DNA of 64,000 nt from Phellopilus nigrolimitatus (taxonomy: Eukaryota; Basidiomycota; Agaricomycetes; Hymenochaetales; Hymenochaetaceae): assembly GCA_021029095.1 (NCBI GenBank), contig JAJOHG010000095.1:42043-106042 (forward strand). Direction: 5' to 3'. This document shows positions 33,522 to 44,175 of the stretch, in pieces. The notes under the pieces are model-generated. The model saw only the letters and a list, made by a program, of their open reading frames with translations, was not told the origin of the DNA and did not search any database. A program made the translations under genes and the position numbers. The number at the start of each line of letters is the position of its first letter. Position 1 is the first letter of the stretch.

Positions 33522-34669
33522 CCAGACGAGTTACTTGAGAATCCTTTCACGGCAACTGCGAGGATGAACACGAATGTTGATCGATCATGGTACTCAATAT
33601 CCTGGAAATATACTCACGCCGGGTTTGAAGGATATAGTTGCCTATACTGAAAATTTCCGCGCTCTGTACAGTAAGACACAGGAAGGATTAGTGCAATTCA
33701 TCGGCGAGTAAGGGCGATTCTACCTCTGTCTGTTTTGCTACGACAGTCTCAAGTAAAATGTTACGCGAGGCTGCAAGTGTGCCCGTAGGCTATGAGCATC
33801 AGAGGAAGTATTCAGCGCAGTTCAAGGTGCTATTGACGATGCTAGATATCGCTCACCTTGTACTTTCCTACGTTGTTTTTTTGTCGAATTTTGTCGAATT
33901 TTAGACAGTTCTCGAATTGCGGAGACCACTTGACATCGACAGGAGGAAAGGGTCGAGCGTGAGCGTGAAAGCAGCGCTCTCATGGTGTCCCCGGATTTAT
34001 AGCGTGTTGACTTCAACTTCCGCAAACTTCGAACCATTTGAAAAGCGAGGCCGAATGTTGCCGAAATCTAAAACCCAGATACATGTCCATATATCAAACA
34101 ACGAGGCTTTACTGTCCTCAGCCTTTATTGCGAAGGTGGAAAGCAGGTTGTAAACAAGCACGTACCTGGCTTTACTTGTATCATCTGCCCATTCTCGTCG
34201 CGCGGTCGTGGTGTCCTCTGCCGCCCTCCCCGACGGGCAACACCTGGCAGATAAGAAAACAAGGTTAGCAGTCATTCGGCGACGTTTACAAGTCAAAGGC
34301 CTTGAGAATGGTTCTAAACTGTCTTACACCGCCGATAGTTAACGTCCTTGGGACTACGACTGGTGCCATCACGAAATCATCACGAGGAAAAAGAACAAGA
34401 ACTCACCGCCTCACCAATGACGCATCCTTGTTGTGTTTGCCGGAGGCGCGGTGTATTTGATATGGCCATTCGAGACTCTGGAGTATCACATCTCATAGAA
34501 GCCGTACGCTTCTTCGTGCAATGCAGTCCGTGTATCGATTCATGCTGTATGTGCATCTCAACCTTTTACGGCTCACCGGTATCTTCATTCCACTCCTTCC
34601 AAAAGTAACCAGAATCATCGTATCGAACTCAAAAACAAAACTAGAGATGACTTGCTTTCGATGCTCACT
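33522..34669. repeat. Duplicated block 5' of TPR-CHAT 2 (pairs with 9,606-10,720)
   Basis: Near-identical to the block 5' of gene 1, including the leader intron and promoter region. The few differences (small indels near 33,880 and 34,130-34,270) indicate a fairly recent duplication. No gene is seen. Confidence 0.75.
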
Positions 34670-35312
34670 AATGAACTTCACTCCTGATCATCGATAACGA
34701 TGCCCTTGACATCCTGTGAGCTCAGATGTTGATACGTACTTGGGAAATAGACGTTCTCGCTGATAGGGATGTTGTAAGGAAGCGAGGATATCCGTTTTTG
34801 CAATGAGGAAGGCCGGCGATGTATTCGGGTTTGATGATGGTCGGAGGCGTCCCCGCGTCTAAGTGCTGTTTGACGAGGGTCTCCCGATGTTCGCGAATAC
34901 TTGCGGACACGAGAAGGTTCGCGTCTTGATGCGTTCTTGAGCTTGAGCATTTGCCGGGAGTTGGCACCAGCGCAGATGTCGCAAGGGTTGATGAGTAGTA
35001 AAAAAAAAAGGAAAAAAAGTGGTTGTCGTTTCGCCTGAATGGTGTATACGAATATGAAAGACTCATCAACACGCCCCGTCGTAATAAAAGTACTTTATGC
35101 TTACGATCGTGGAGTTTCGGCACACGTTCGCCTTGAACCTGTCCGTCTGTTTCGAGCGTTGCCGTCTCGCCGTGCAGAATAGCTGAGTGCTACTGGATGC
35201 GCTGATTGTGCGGAACGCCTACAACATTCACCTCGCCGCTAGTACTCTCTTTCGCCTGTTCGACAATACCGATACCGAGCATATCGTCAAATTACTCCAG
35301 TCAGAATTTCTG
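34670..35312 (-). pseudogene. Cytosine-deaminase-like remnant, copy F
   Basis: The minus strand contains HNQRIQ followed by a stop, SAILHGETATLE, FKANVCRNSTIV with a GTAAGC donor, then NPCDICAGANSRQM (the PCxxC zinc motif) and a C-terminal SSQDVKGIVIDDQE with stop. Both metal motifs survive, but stop codons and a long unrelated insert between the motifs break it. Closest to copy C. Confidence 0.7.
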
Positions 35313-35324
35313 GCACAATACGGT

Positions 35325-35359
35325 CGTGGTGGTCGTGGTGGTCGTGGTGGTGGTTTATG
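35325..35359 (+). repeat. (GGTCGT)n microsatellite, duplicate
   Basis: Same repeat as at 11,365, in the equivalent place beside deaminase copy F. Confidence 0.8.
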
Positions 35360-35634
35360 GTACAATCGACCCTTACTGAGTGAGTAGCCCCGCGTCCGGG
35401 GTCTGAAATTTACAGGTCCTCTGGTAAGTAAAAAGAGAAAGTAGAGTAAAATATACTTGTCCAGACCATTATTCTCAAATGTTCGATATAGCCCCTTCGC
35501 AAGAGTAGAGAGCGCTGGCCTCCGCCATGCACGAGCTCTTCGTGATCAGGTGATCAGGACATGGAAAGGGCGTCTCCAGCAAATCCAGCACATCATCGTT
35601 GGACCCGATACCGGCGACGCCATTTATAACAAAC

Positions 35635-36961
35635 TGGAAGACGGTCCTCGTCCTCCCCGACGGCGCGCGCCTCCGACCTCGCGCACACAGACGACTCCTC
35701 GCTCATCGCGCTCGACGCGTGTCCCGTACTCGCCTCCCGCGCGCCGCCCCGCGATGCTGCGCTGCCCCTGTCTGCCGTCGGCGCGCCCGACGCGAGGGCA
35801 AACCTAACGCCGGCGTGCCCCGTCCTCGAGCTCTTCTTTCTCGCCGCGGAGAAAAGTCCAGAGACGATTACGTTACATGATTTATGGCAGCTATGTACGT
35901 GGTCTAGGCGACAATGCACACGCAGGAAATCATACCCGTCGTGCTCGCCCCGTCCCTACCTAACGCGCCCAACCTCGCGGGGTTTCTCCTCCGCTCCGGG
36001 CTCGCAGGCGCGCCCTCCTTCTTTGCCTCCTTCTCAAACGAAGCCAAGCCAAAAGAAAAGACGCGTCGCTCGAGCTCTTCCTCGACCGAGCGACCTTCTA
36101 GCAGGGTGCCGACACTCGCCCCGCCTGGGGGTCGGGCACGGGTACTGCGGCACGCGTCCGACCACGCGTCCTTCCCGTATACGACGTGCAGCGCCCGTTC
36201 CGGCCGCCGAAGGCGCCCGGCGGCGCGCTCTACGCACGCTACTGTGCGCCCGTGCGGTCGGTTTTGTCGTTGCACGTGTTGGCCCCGGAGTGCAAGGAGC
36301 ATATGGTCACGTTCCACCGCTGGATGAACGACGAGCACGTGAACAGCGGTGGGGGCGAGAAGGGCAGCTTGGCGAAGCACGTAGAGTATGTGAGGGGCGT
36401 GGTGGACGACCCGCATATGCTGCCACTGATTATGAGCTGGGACGGCGCGCGGATGGGCTACGTCGAGCTCGTGTGGATAAAGGTGAGCCCGTTGTATGAA
36501 GGGGGGATTTTCATATCTGACCGCTTCCTGGTAGGAGAACCACGTTGCGCCGTACGCGCCGCTGGCGCGCAGGACTATGACCGCGGGCTGCACGTCCTCA
36601 TCGGCGAGGACAGGTTCCGCGGGCAGGCGTCCCTCCCTCTCCCTCAATCTGACTGACCAACACGAACGCCTCCTGCGCACAGCACAAGCGTGGTTCCGCT
36701 CTAACACGCATTACATATTCCACGCAGAGGTGCGCACGGCGCGCGTCGTCGGCGAGCCGAAGCGCGCGAACGCCGCGATCGTCCGCACGTCCGTCGACGC
36801 GGGCATGCACCTCGAAACTGTACGTATCCCACCCCTCCTTAGATGTGCAAAACTAAGCGCGAGCACATTATTTCTTGTAGTCGTTCTACTTCTCGTACAA
36901 GCAATCCATGACGACGATGAATCTCCGCGAGTGCCTATTCAAAGAGGACGTGTTCCATTGA
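35635..36961 (+). pseudogene. Siderophore-type acetyltransferase, copy 4 (broken)
   Basis: Counterpart of copy 2 in unit B. Keeps ACPVLELFF, VVLAPSLPNAPNLAGFL, TFHRWMNDEHVNSG, LPLIMSWDGARMGYVELVW and the last exons to TGA at 36,959-36,961. A point stop (TAG in what should be FWQGA) lies near 36,099. The junction after FRGQA has lost the donor (aggcgtccctccct), and other frame changes occur near 36,130-36,180. Pseudogene. Confidence 0.8.
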
Positions 36962-38356
36962 GCAGAGCGTGGACTGGCGTCCGTGAGTCGAGACAGCAGT
37001 CCGCTGTATCATCAAAGATGTACGTACGCCGCCCTTACTCTTGTATAGTATGCGAGAACCTTCATATGAACTCGGAGGCAGACGTCGTTTATTTGAGTCT
37101 CGGGCATTAAAAAAATGTGGAGCTCCAAATAGAGGCCTCTCTAGTTGGCAATTTAAAGCAGTAAACCAAGTCAAAATTGTGCACTTTTGTTCAGTAGTCG
37201 TGGTTTATGTATGGTACGACGCCCGTCGTACTTGCCCTTATTGTATGAGTAGTAGGTTTGCAAATTACAGCAGCTACAGCTTCAAGAAACAACACATAAA
37301 CACATTGGTAAATGTCATAGATTCAGTTGGAGGAAAGACGGACGGAAAGTACAAGTGGTAAGTGAAAGAAAGAAAGAAAAAGTAGATTAGACTTGTTCAA
37401 TATGAGGATTATTCGCGAAATTACTTGCACCAAGCACGTATTGTAGTTACGCTCTCAAGCAGTTTCGATCAGATCTACCTTGTACGCGCGCCAGGGAGAT
37501 GCAGTCTGGGGCTGCGAGCTGTCTGTAAACTATGTCGCGTCAGTATGCGTTTTTTGTTCTCGGCGGTCGGGACGTATTCACGCACACGGCGCTCGCACTC
37601 CTCCCACAAGCTCCCGTGTATCTACGCTGATATACTTCCGACCTGTGTCGACATAACTCATGCGCGCCGCGCGGCGCTCGGGTGGTGCGAGCCGCCGTAT
37701 GCATGTATGCGTTGCCCTCTTATTTCGTATCAGACCTGCTGTCGTACTTTGCTCCATCCGCACCGGGTGGTCCAGAAACAGATACGGGCCCGCCTGTGCC
37801 AAAGGTCTCACGCTGGGTGGGGTCGTACGTCAAGCGCGGTTAGTACGCGGAAAGAAGGTGGGATCGGCACAAACCACTTTTTGCATAATTATCTCTTTTA
37901 TTTAACAGGTTCTCAGACGGTTGCGACTAGAATAGTCACAAAGGTGAGTGTTCTAGATATTACATTGTTTCTGTATTTTCCCTTAGTATCGCTGATCTGC
38001 AGTCCTACTTTATAATTGAATCTTCTGGCTCGCGTTTCGCTTCGTCAAGACGCAAAGCCGACGATGAGATATTTATGTACTCGAGCGACCTTTCAAAATG
38101 TCAACAGTGGCACTAGGTACATAATTATGAAAAAAAAGTCAATTACAAGAGCAATGAATATTATAGTAACCGATCGAATCTCGGTGCGGTCTGAACTGCA
38201 GATGAGTAGAATATACATGTTGAAAACTGTACAGAGAACTAGAGTACTTGCAGACACAGCAAAATAACAGGAGACAACTACATGCAGCTGTATGGAAATC
38301 TCGTCAAAAATATTCGCATTTAAAAAAGGGTGGAAACTGAACTGTTCTCTTGTTCG
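36962..38356. other. Spacer between units B and C
   Basis: The first about 420 bp are 3' flank of the acetyltransferase copy (shared with 13,060-13,440). From 37,400 to 38,000 the sequence is not matched elsewhere in the window; it contains several frames open for 60-196 codons but no recognisable product. The last about 250 bp are the shared TPR-CHAT 3' flank. Confidence 0.45.
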
Positions 38357-41300
38357 TCATGCTCCGATATGAATAAAATTCACCCATCTCTCGATCGTCA
38401 TGCCTTTCCTCTTTCGCAAGCGCTGGATCGTTTCACGAAGAGCCCTCGCAGACCTCTTGAATCCCAACTCCAGTGAATCCTCCTCCGCAAACATACGCTT
38501 GTAAAATTCCTTGGCGACGAAAGGCCCATCGTCATCAGCCATTGCCCACATTGTGCCAATTACACTTCGAAAGCCGCAGAACTGTATGGCTGCAGCGAGA
38601 TGAAGCACTTCCCCGAATGCCGTGTCGAGAACCTGTCCCGCACTGTGACAGGCGGATAAAAAAGCGAATTCAGCATTCGGTAGATTGGATTGAATGATGT
38701 CGAGTAAAGTGAGACGGTCTTCGCCGTAAAGCTGGAACGCGTGAAGGAAGGGTTCTCCGGTATTCAAGTGACCGTGGCAGGCAAAATGAACCCAGTGACG
38801 GTCGCGGAAATTGTCAATAACTGCCTCGCGGGTAGCTTGCTCACGAATAAGACATTCAACGAAATCTCTGTCCTTCTGTATGGCACGATATTCTTTTTCC
38901 ACTAGGGGGATAGTTTCATCAGGCAGGGCAACAACGAGAAGTTGAGGCCGTCCGATGTCGTGCCTCCTGATCTCAGGCTTGGACTCCCGAGCTTTGATCA
39001 AGGCTGTGAGCGTCGGGGTGTACGACGAGACGTAATCGTCTGAGAGATACTGTCTTATGCCATCCACAACACGAATTGGCCCTGCCGCGTGAAAAGGTAG
39101 AGCAGATAAATAAGATGTCGGACACCACCAGATACGAGTCTGTTTCTCAATCCCGAGCTCGTCTAGCTTGTCGACCACCCGGGAAACCACCCGGTCCCAC
39201 AGAGATCCCAGCACATCTCTGATATCCGCATCACATCCATTCGGCTCCGTCTGGACCTTCTGAAGTGCAGACTTAAGATCTCTCACAAGCAAGGGGCCGT
39301 CGTAGTCGAAGTCTGTATCCAGCTCGATGCTGACAGGCGGGCGATCATGAAGAACAATAAGAGCATCGGAACGATATTTGCTATGGCTGATGATGATGAC
39401 GGGGCCCTCGACAGCAGCCTCTTGAAGAACGCTAAACCGTCGGGCTCGTAGGAAGTCTTCAAATCCTGACGTCGCGCGAATCTCTGTGACGATGGTCTCC
39501 AATTCGGATGCAAGACGCCGCTTTCGAGCGTACATTTCGTCCACGAGTTTCTGCGATGCACCTGTCGCGCTTTCCTGTGCGAGCAAAGCAATTGGCTTCG
39601 ACTCGGATGAAGTGGCAAGTGATTCCAGCTCACGGCTGGTGGTTAGGAACCTGTCTGCCAAGCCTTTATTGACTTCCCTAAGCTGTTCAATTGGCGTTCT
39701 GAGGCCGCGCATCTGCGACCAGATAAGGGCCCTTCCTTGCTCGAGCATCTCGACAGCTTGAGCCACTTCGCCGACCTCTATTGCATATGAGGCCGCATCC
39801 GAAGCGAGTGTTGGACATCCGTTTTTACCGCTAAGAATCTTATGTTGCAACTGCACGGTGGGAGTTATAACGAGGGAGCTCTCGAGGAGTGACAGGGCAA
39901 GGCGGTAAGCTTTTAAGGTGGAAGTATGACTCTGCGATCGCGCTAAAGCTGCCCAACGCACTGCTACACCGAGCCGCGTTGGCGTATTGGAGAAGACGTG
40001 ATTAGCGCCTTCTTCATACAAACGAAGGGACTCCTCAAGATCATCTATCCGGCCTGTCTTCTCAAAATGAGTGTGCATGGCTCCTGCAAGATTGCTCAGA
40101 AATCCGGAGCGACCAGGGTGTCCAGAAGGATACAAATCTAGTGCATCACGATGGAAGGTAATGGACTGCTCGAGATCCTCCATCCGACCGGTCTGTTCAA
40201 ACCGAGTCCTCACGGCACATGCGAGGTTGTTGAACGATGCGGGGCGATCAAGGTGGCCAGGAGGATGCTGTCCCAGCGCGTCACGATTGAGGGCAATGGA
40301 TTCCTCGAGATCTTCCATCCGACCGGTCTGCTCAAATCGAGTGTTCAAGGCACCGGCAAGATTGTTAAGAGATGCGAAGCGGAAAGGGTGTCCAGCAGGA
40401 CGCAGTTCCAAAGCAACGCGGTTGAGGGCAATGCACTCCTCGAGATCCTCCATCCAACCGATCTGCCTAAACCGAGTGCATACATCCGCTGCAAGGTTGC
40501 TGTACGATATAGACCAAGCAGGGTGCCCAGGGGGAAGCAGTTCCAGCATATTGCGATAGAGGGCAATCGACTCCTCGAGATCCTCCATCTGACCGGTCTG
40601 TTCAAACCGAGTCCTCACGGCACATGCGAGGTTGTTGAACGATGCGGGGCGATCAAGGTGGCCAGGAGGACGCAGTCTCAGCGCGTCACGATTGAGGGCA
40701 ATGGACTCCTCGAGGTCCTCCATCCGACCGGTCTGATCAAACCGGGTCCTCACGGCACATGCGAGGTTGTTTAACGATGAGGCGCGACCAGGGTGCCCAG
40801 GGGGACGCAGTTCCAATGCAACGCGGTTGAGGGCAACGGACTCCTCGAGATCCTCCATCTGACCGGTCTGTTCAAACCGAGTGCTCACGGCACTTGCGAG
40901 GTTGGTTAATGATGAGGGGCGATCAAGGTGTCCAGGAGGACGCAGTCCCAGCGCGTCACGATTGAGGGCAATGGATTCCTCGAGATCCTCCATCCGACCG
41001 GTCTGTTCAAACCGAGAGCTCAATGCACTCGCGAGGCTGACTAACAATAAGGAGCAACCAGGGTATCCAGGAGCAGAGTGTTTCAGCGCTTTGCGATAAA
41101 GGAGAATGGACTCCTCGAGATCCTCCATCCGACCGGTCTGCGTAAACCGAGTGTTCATGCCGCTTGCGATATTACTTAACAATAAGGAGCGATCAGGGAA
41201 TCCAGGAGGACACAGTTCCAGCGCTTTGCGATGGAGGAGAATAGCTTCCTCGAGATCCTCCATCCGACCGATGTGCTCAAACCGAATGCTCATGGCTGAT

Positions 41301-41800
41301 GCAAGGTTGTTAAGCGATATGGAGTGATCAGGGTGTCTTGGAGGGCGCAGTCCCAGCGCATCACGGCTGAGGGCAATGGATTCCTCGAGATCTTCCATCC
41401 GGCCGGTCTGCTTAAACCGAATGGTCAAGGCTCCGGCAATGTCGTTTAATGATGAGGAGCGATCAGGGTGTCCAGGAGGATGCATTTTCAGCGCGTCGCG
41501 ATGGAGGATAATGGACTCCTCGAGATCTTCTATCCGACCTGTCTTCTTAAACCGAGCCCTCACGGCTACTGCAAGGTTGTACGATATAGACCAAGTAGGA
41601 AGTCTAGGGGGAAGCAGCCCCAGCGCATTGCGATAGAGGGCAATGGACTCCTCGAGATCCTCCATCCGACCGGTCTGTTTAAACCGGATGCTCACGGTTG
41701 CTGCAAGGTTGTTAAGCCATAGAGGGCGATCAGGGTGTCCAGGAGGAAGCCGATCCAGTGCAACGCGATGAAGGGCAATGAACTTTTCGAGATCCTCCAT
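38357..41800 (-). CDS. TPR-CHAT protein 3 (1147 aa)
   Basis: Open frame in one main exon. The start is placed at ATG 41,800 (MEDLEKFIALHRVALDRLPP). The frame runs further upstream to a GTG at 41,899, but that part is the leader intron (GTGAGT...CGCAG, 41,899-41,838) conserved in the other two genes. Thirteen TPR-like units (one with 44 residues) and a partial unit are followed by the linker and CHAT domain with His in HFACHGHLN (about H1009) and Cys in FLSACHSAG (about C1051). The CHAT half is very similar to proteins 1 and 2. The TPR half is more divergent, with changes such as LLPPRLPTWSISY, which would alter ligand specificity. It lacks the LPPGDPSRSG cap of copies 1 and 2. Confidence 0.88.
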   Translation of the reverse strand: MEDLEKFIALHRVALDRLPPGHPDRPLWLNNLAATVSIRFKQTGRMEDLEESIALYRNALGLLPPRLPTWSISYNLAVAVRARFKKTGRIEDLEESIILHRDALKMHPPGHPDRSSSLNDIAGALTIRFKQTGRMEDLEESIALSRDALGLRPPRHPDHSISLNNLASAMSIRFEHIGRMEDLEEAILLHRKALELCPPGFPDRSLLLSNIASGMNTRFTQTGRMEDLEESILLYRKALKHSAPGYPGCSLLLVSLASALSSRFEQTGRMEDLEESIALNRDALGLRPPGHLDRPSSLTNLASAVSTRFEQTGQMEDLEESVALNRVALELRPPGHPGRASSLNNLACAVRTRFDQTGRMEDLEESIALNRDALRLRPPGHLDRPASFNNLACAVRTRFEQTGQMEDLEESIALYRNMLELLPPGHPAWSISYSNLAADVCTRFRQIGWMEDLEECIALNRVALELRPAGHPFRFASLNNLAGALNTRFEQTGRMEDLEESIALNRDALGQHPPGHLDRPASFNNLACAVRTRFEQTGRMEDLEQSITFHRDALDLYPSGHPGRSGFLSNLAGAMHTHFEKTGRIDDLEESLRLYEEGANHVFSNTPTRLGVAVRWAALARSQSHTSTLKAYRLALSLLESSLVITPTVQLQHKILSGKNGCPTLASDAASYAIEVGEVAQAVEMLEQGRALIWSQMRGLRTPIEQLREVNKGLADRFLTTSRELESLATSSESKPIALLAQESATGASQKLVDEMYARKRRLASELETIVTEIRATSGFEDFLRARRFSVLQEAAVEGPVIIISHSKYRSDALIVLHDRPPVSIELDTDFDYDGPLLVRDLKSALQKVQTEPNGCDADIRDVLGSLWDRVVSRVVDKLDELGIEKQTRIWWCPTSYLSALPFHAAGPIRVVDGIRQYLSDDYVSSYTPTLTALIKARESKPEIRRHDIGRPQLLVVALPDETIPLVEKEYRAIQKDRDFVECLIREQATREAVIDNFRDRHWVHFACHGHLNTGEPFLHAFQLYGEDRLTLLDIIQSNLPNAEFAFLSACHSAGQVLDTAFGEVLHLAAAIQFCGFRSVIGTMWAMADDDGPFVAKEFYKRMFAEEDSLELGFKRSARALRETIQRLRKRKGMTIERWVNFIHIGA

Positions 41801-41803
41801 CCG
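40052..41803 (-). repeat. 135-bp tandem repeats in TPR-CHAT 3
   Basis: Thirteen units, one missing a codon. They are more diverged from each other than in gene 2, hence older or less homogenised. Confidence 0.85.
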
Positions 41804-41899
41804 TGTACGAGTAACTTTTGAATCATCAACACGGCAACTGCGGGGATGATCCTGAACGTTGATCGAACATGATACGTAGTATCCTGAAGATATACTCAC

Positions 41900-42955
41900 G
41901 CAAAGTTTGAAGGTGAGAATCGGCGCGCTCTGTAGAGCAAGATTGGCGCAATCCCTCGTAGGATAAAGTAGACTCTATTTGTGCCTGTTTTGTGACGGCA
42001 GAGTTACGGATGAATTGTTGCGCGAAGGAGTAAGTGCGTGCGTGTGCCATGAGCATTCGAAGAGTGGTCATTGCCCAGTTCGATGGCGCTCTCGACGATT
42101 CCCAATATCGCTCACCTTCCGGGATCTTGTACTTTCTTATGTTGCTCTTATGTCGAATTTGAGATAATGCGCGCGCGGCAAAGACCACTTAACATGAGAG
42201 GGGGGAAAGGGTAAAAGCGTGAAAGCAGCTCTCCTCTGGTGTTCGTAGCTATATGGCGTTGACTTTAGATTCCGAAAATTTCGGACTTCGAAAGGCGAGA
42301 GGCTGAATGTTGCCGAAAGCTAAAACGGAGGCTGATAGCACAGTACAAACTATCACGCGCCTGGCTTTCCTTGTAGCATCCTGATTGTTACCCGATGCCC
42401 TTACTCGTCGCGTGCTTGTTGTTTCCTCTGCCGCCCTTACCATTGCTGGCAACGCCTTTTGCCTGGCAAAGAAAGAAAGAACAACATTGAAAGTATCAGA
42501 AGTGCAAGTAATGTTGCTTTGCCGAAAGTACTCACCCTATCACCGAAACGCATCCTTGCTGACAAGAAGATAAACAAGGTCAATAGTCGTTTGGCGGTGT
42601 TTACAAGTCAAACGCATTGAGAATGGCGCAAAACTTTCTTGCACCGCCGATAGTCAACGTCCTTGGGACTTCGACCGGTGCCATCACGAAAGCATCAGGA
42701 AGAACAAGAACAAGAACTCATCGCCTCATCAAGGACGCATCCTTATTGTGTTCGCCTTGAGACGCGGTGTATTTGATATGGCCATTCGAGTCTCCATAGT
42801 GTATCACACACATGTTAGAAGCCATACGCTTCTTCGTGCACTACAGTCCGTATGTACGTTTCAATCGTTTACGGCTCGCCAGTATCTTCAATCTACTTCT
42901 TTTGAAAATAACAAAAATCATCGTACCGAACTCAAATAACAAATGAAGAAAAAAC
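41900..42955. repeat. Block 5' of TPR-CHAT 3, diverged copy
   Basis: Diverged counterpart of 9,606-10,720 and 33,548-34,690; the best match is 42,160-42,380. On the minus strand, about 42,615-42,700 holds a coding-looking end APVEVPRTLTIGGARKFCAI ... NAFDL with stop. Equivalents occur near 10,400, 34,340 and 1,610; the product is unknown. Confidence 0.5.
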
Positions 42956-43340
42956 TCGCTTTGTGTGCTCTTTATTGAATTTCGACACCAAGTCTTTGCA
43001 GTCCTGGTCATCGATAATGACCTTGTGAGCTCATATGTTTATCTGCACTTTCTCATCGATAAAGGCCACGGATGTTGTAATGGAGCGAGAAGATCCGCCT
43101 GCCTTTGTAACAAGGAAGGCCGGCGAAGCATGCGGGCTTGATGATAGTCGGATACGTCGTGCGTCAAGGCTGATTAGCAGGCATCTCCCAATGTTCCCGG
43201 ACGGGCGCAAGTAGATTTGTTCGCTTCCTTGAGCTTGAGCGTGTGGATAACATTTGTCGGGAGCTGAAAGCAGCGCACATCGCAAGGGCTAGATGTGAGA
43301 TCGACTTTCAAACATAAGGCAAGCTGTCACCTTACCTGAG
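42956..43340 (-). pseudogene. Cytosine-deaminase-like remnant, copy G
   Basis: The minus strand keeps a degraded zinc motif (SPCDVRC, about 43,290) and a C-terminal IIDDQDCKDLVSKFNKEH (about 42,965-43,020) that aligns with the yeast VVDDERCKKIMKQFIDE. The N-terminal part with HGE is missing. It lies between TPR-CHAT 3 and acetyltransferase copy 5, keeping the cassette order. Confidence 0.65.
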
Positions 43341-43684
43341 AGTGGTATGACAAGCTCGCCAACGCGCCCAGGTCCAGAAAGTGTTGTACCCTGCCTTATA
43401 TGGAACTCAATTCCCATCCACCTGCGGAAACCAATCAACATACTCGCCGTTCAACCTCATGCAAAATGATTATTCAAAATGCAGAAATGACACATAAAGC
43501 TGTACAAACCTTTGCTGTACATACAGACAATGAGAGTACAGACATATTCGACTCGACATGTTGGTTAATTTCCACAGGTATATTTCCATATAAAGCAAGA
43601 TGCAACACTTTCTGGGCGCTGTGTAGAACTCGTTACATAACCACGAGGTATTTGTGCGAAAAATAGCTGACATGTTACCGCGCG

Positions 43685-44175
43685 CGTCTCGCTCTCGACG
43701 CGCGCACCGTGCTTCCTCCCCGCCGCAGAGTAGAGACCGGAGAGGACCGCACTAGGAAATTTGTGGGCTGCACTGTTCGTGCCGTGGACGCAATAGCACG
43801 CGCAGGAGGTCATACCCGTCGCGCCGTCCCTGCCTGACGCAGCCGGGCTTTCGGAGTTCCTCCCGCTCCGTGCTCGCGCGTCTTGCGCTTGCAGGCGCTC
43901 CATCCCTCGAAAGAAACCAAAAACGAAGACGCGTCGCTCGATCTCTTCCTCTTCATACCGGTCGACCTTTTTGGCAGGGCGCCGGCACGGGATCTGCGTG
44001 GGACCACGCGCCCTTCCTGCACACACACTTCTCCACGCGCAGCACCCGATCCGACCGTCGAAGCCGCCCGGAGGCGCGTTGCTCTACGCGCGCTACTGTG
44101 CGCCTGTGTGGTCACTTCCGTCGTTGCATGTCTCCGATTCGGGTGCAAGGAGGACATGGACATGTATTCGCAGAG
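43685..44175 (+). pseudogene. Siderophore-type acetyltransferase, copy 5 (truncated)
   Basis: N-terminal half only. Related to copies 2-4 through sequence such as gcgctactgtgcgcc and the following gcaaggaggacatggac (about 44,092-44,160). Similarity stops where FHRWMNDER should begin. Frames change several times before this point. It marks the right end of the cassette array. Confidence 0.65.

Noticed and set aside
37425..38015. 196-codon plus-strand ORF
   Set aside because: No recognisable motif and no counterpart in the duplicated spacers. It contains AG/GT signals at random positions and I see no coding bias.
41801..41899. N-terminal extension of TPR-CHAT 3 starting at GTG
   Set aside because: It is the leader intron (GTGAGT...CGCAG) conserved in genes 1 and 2.
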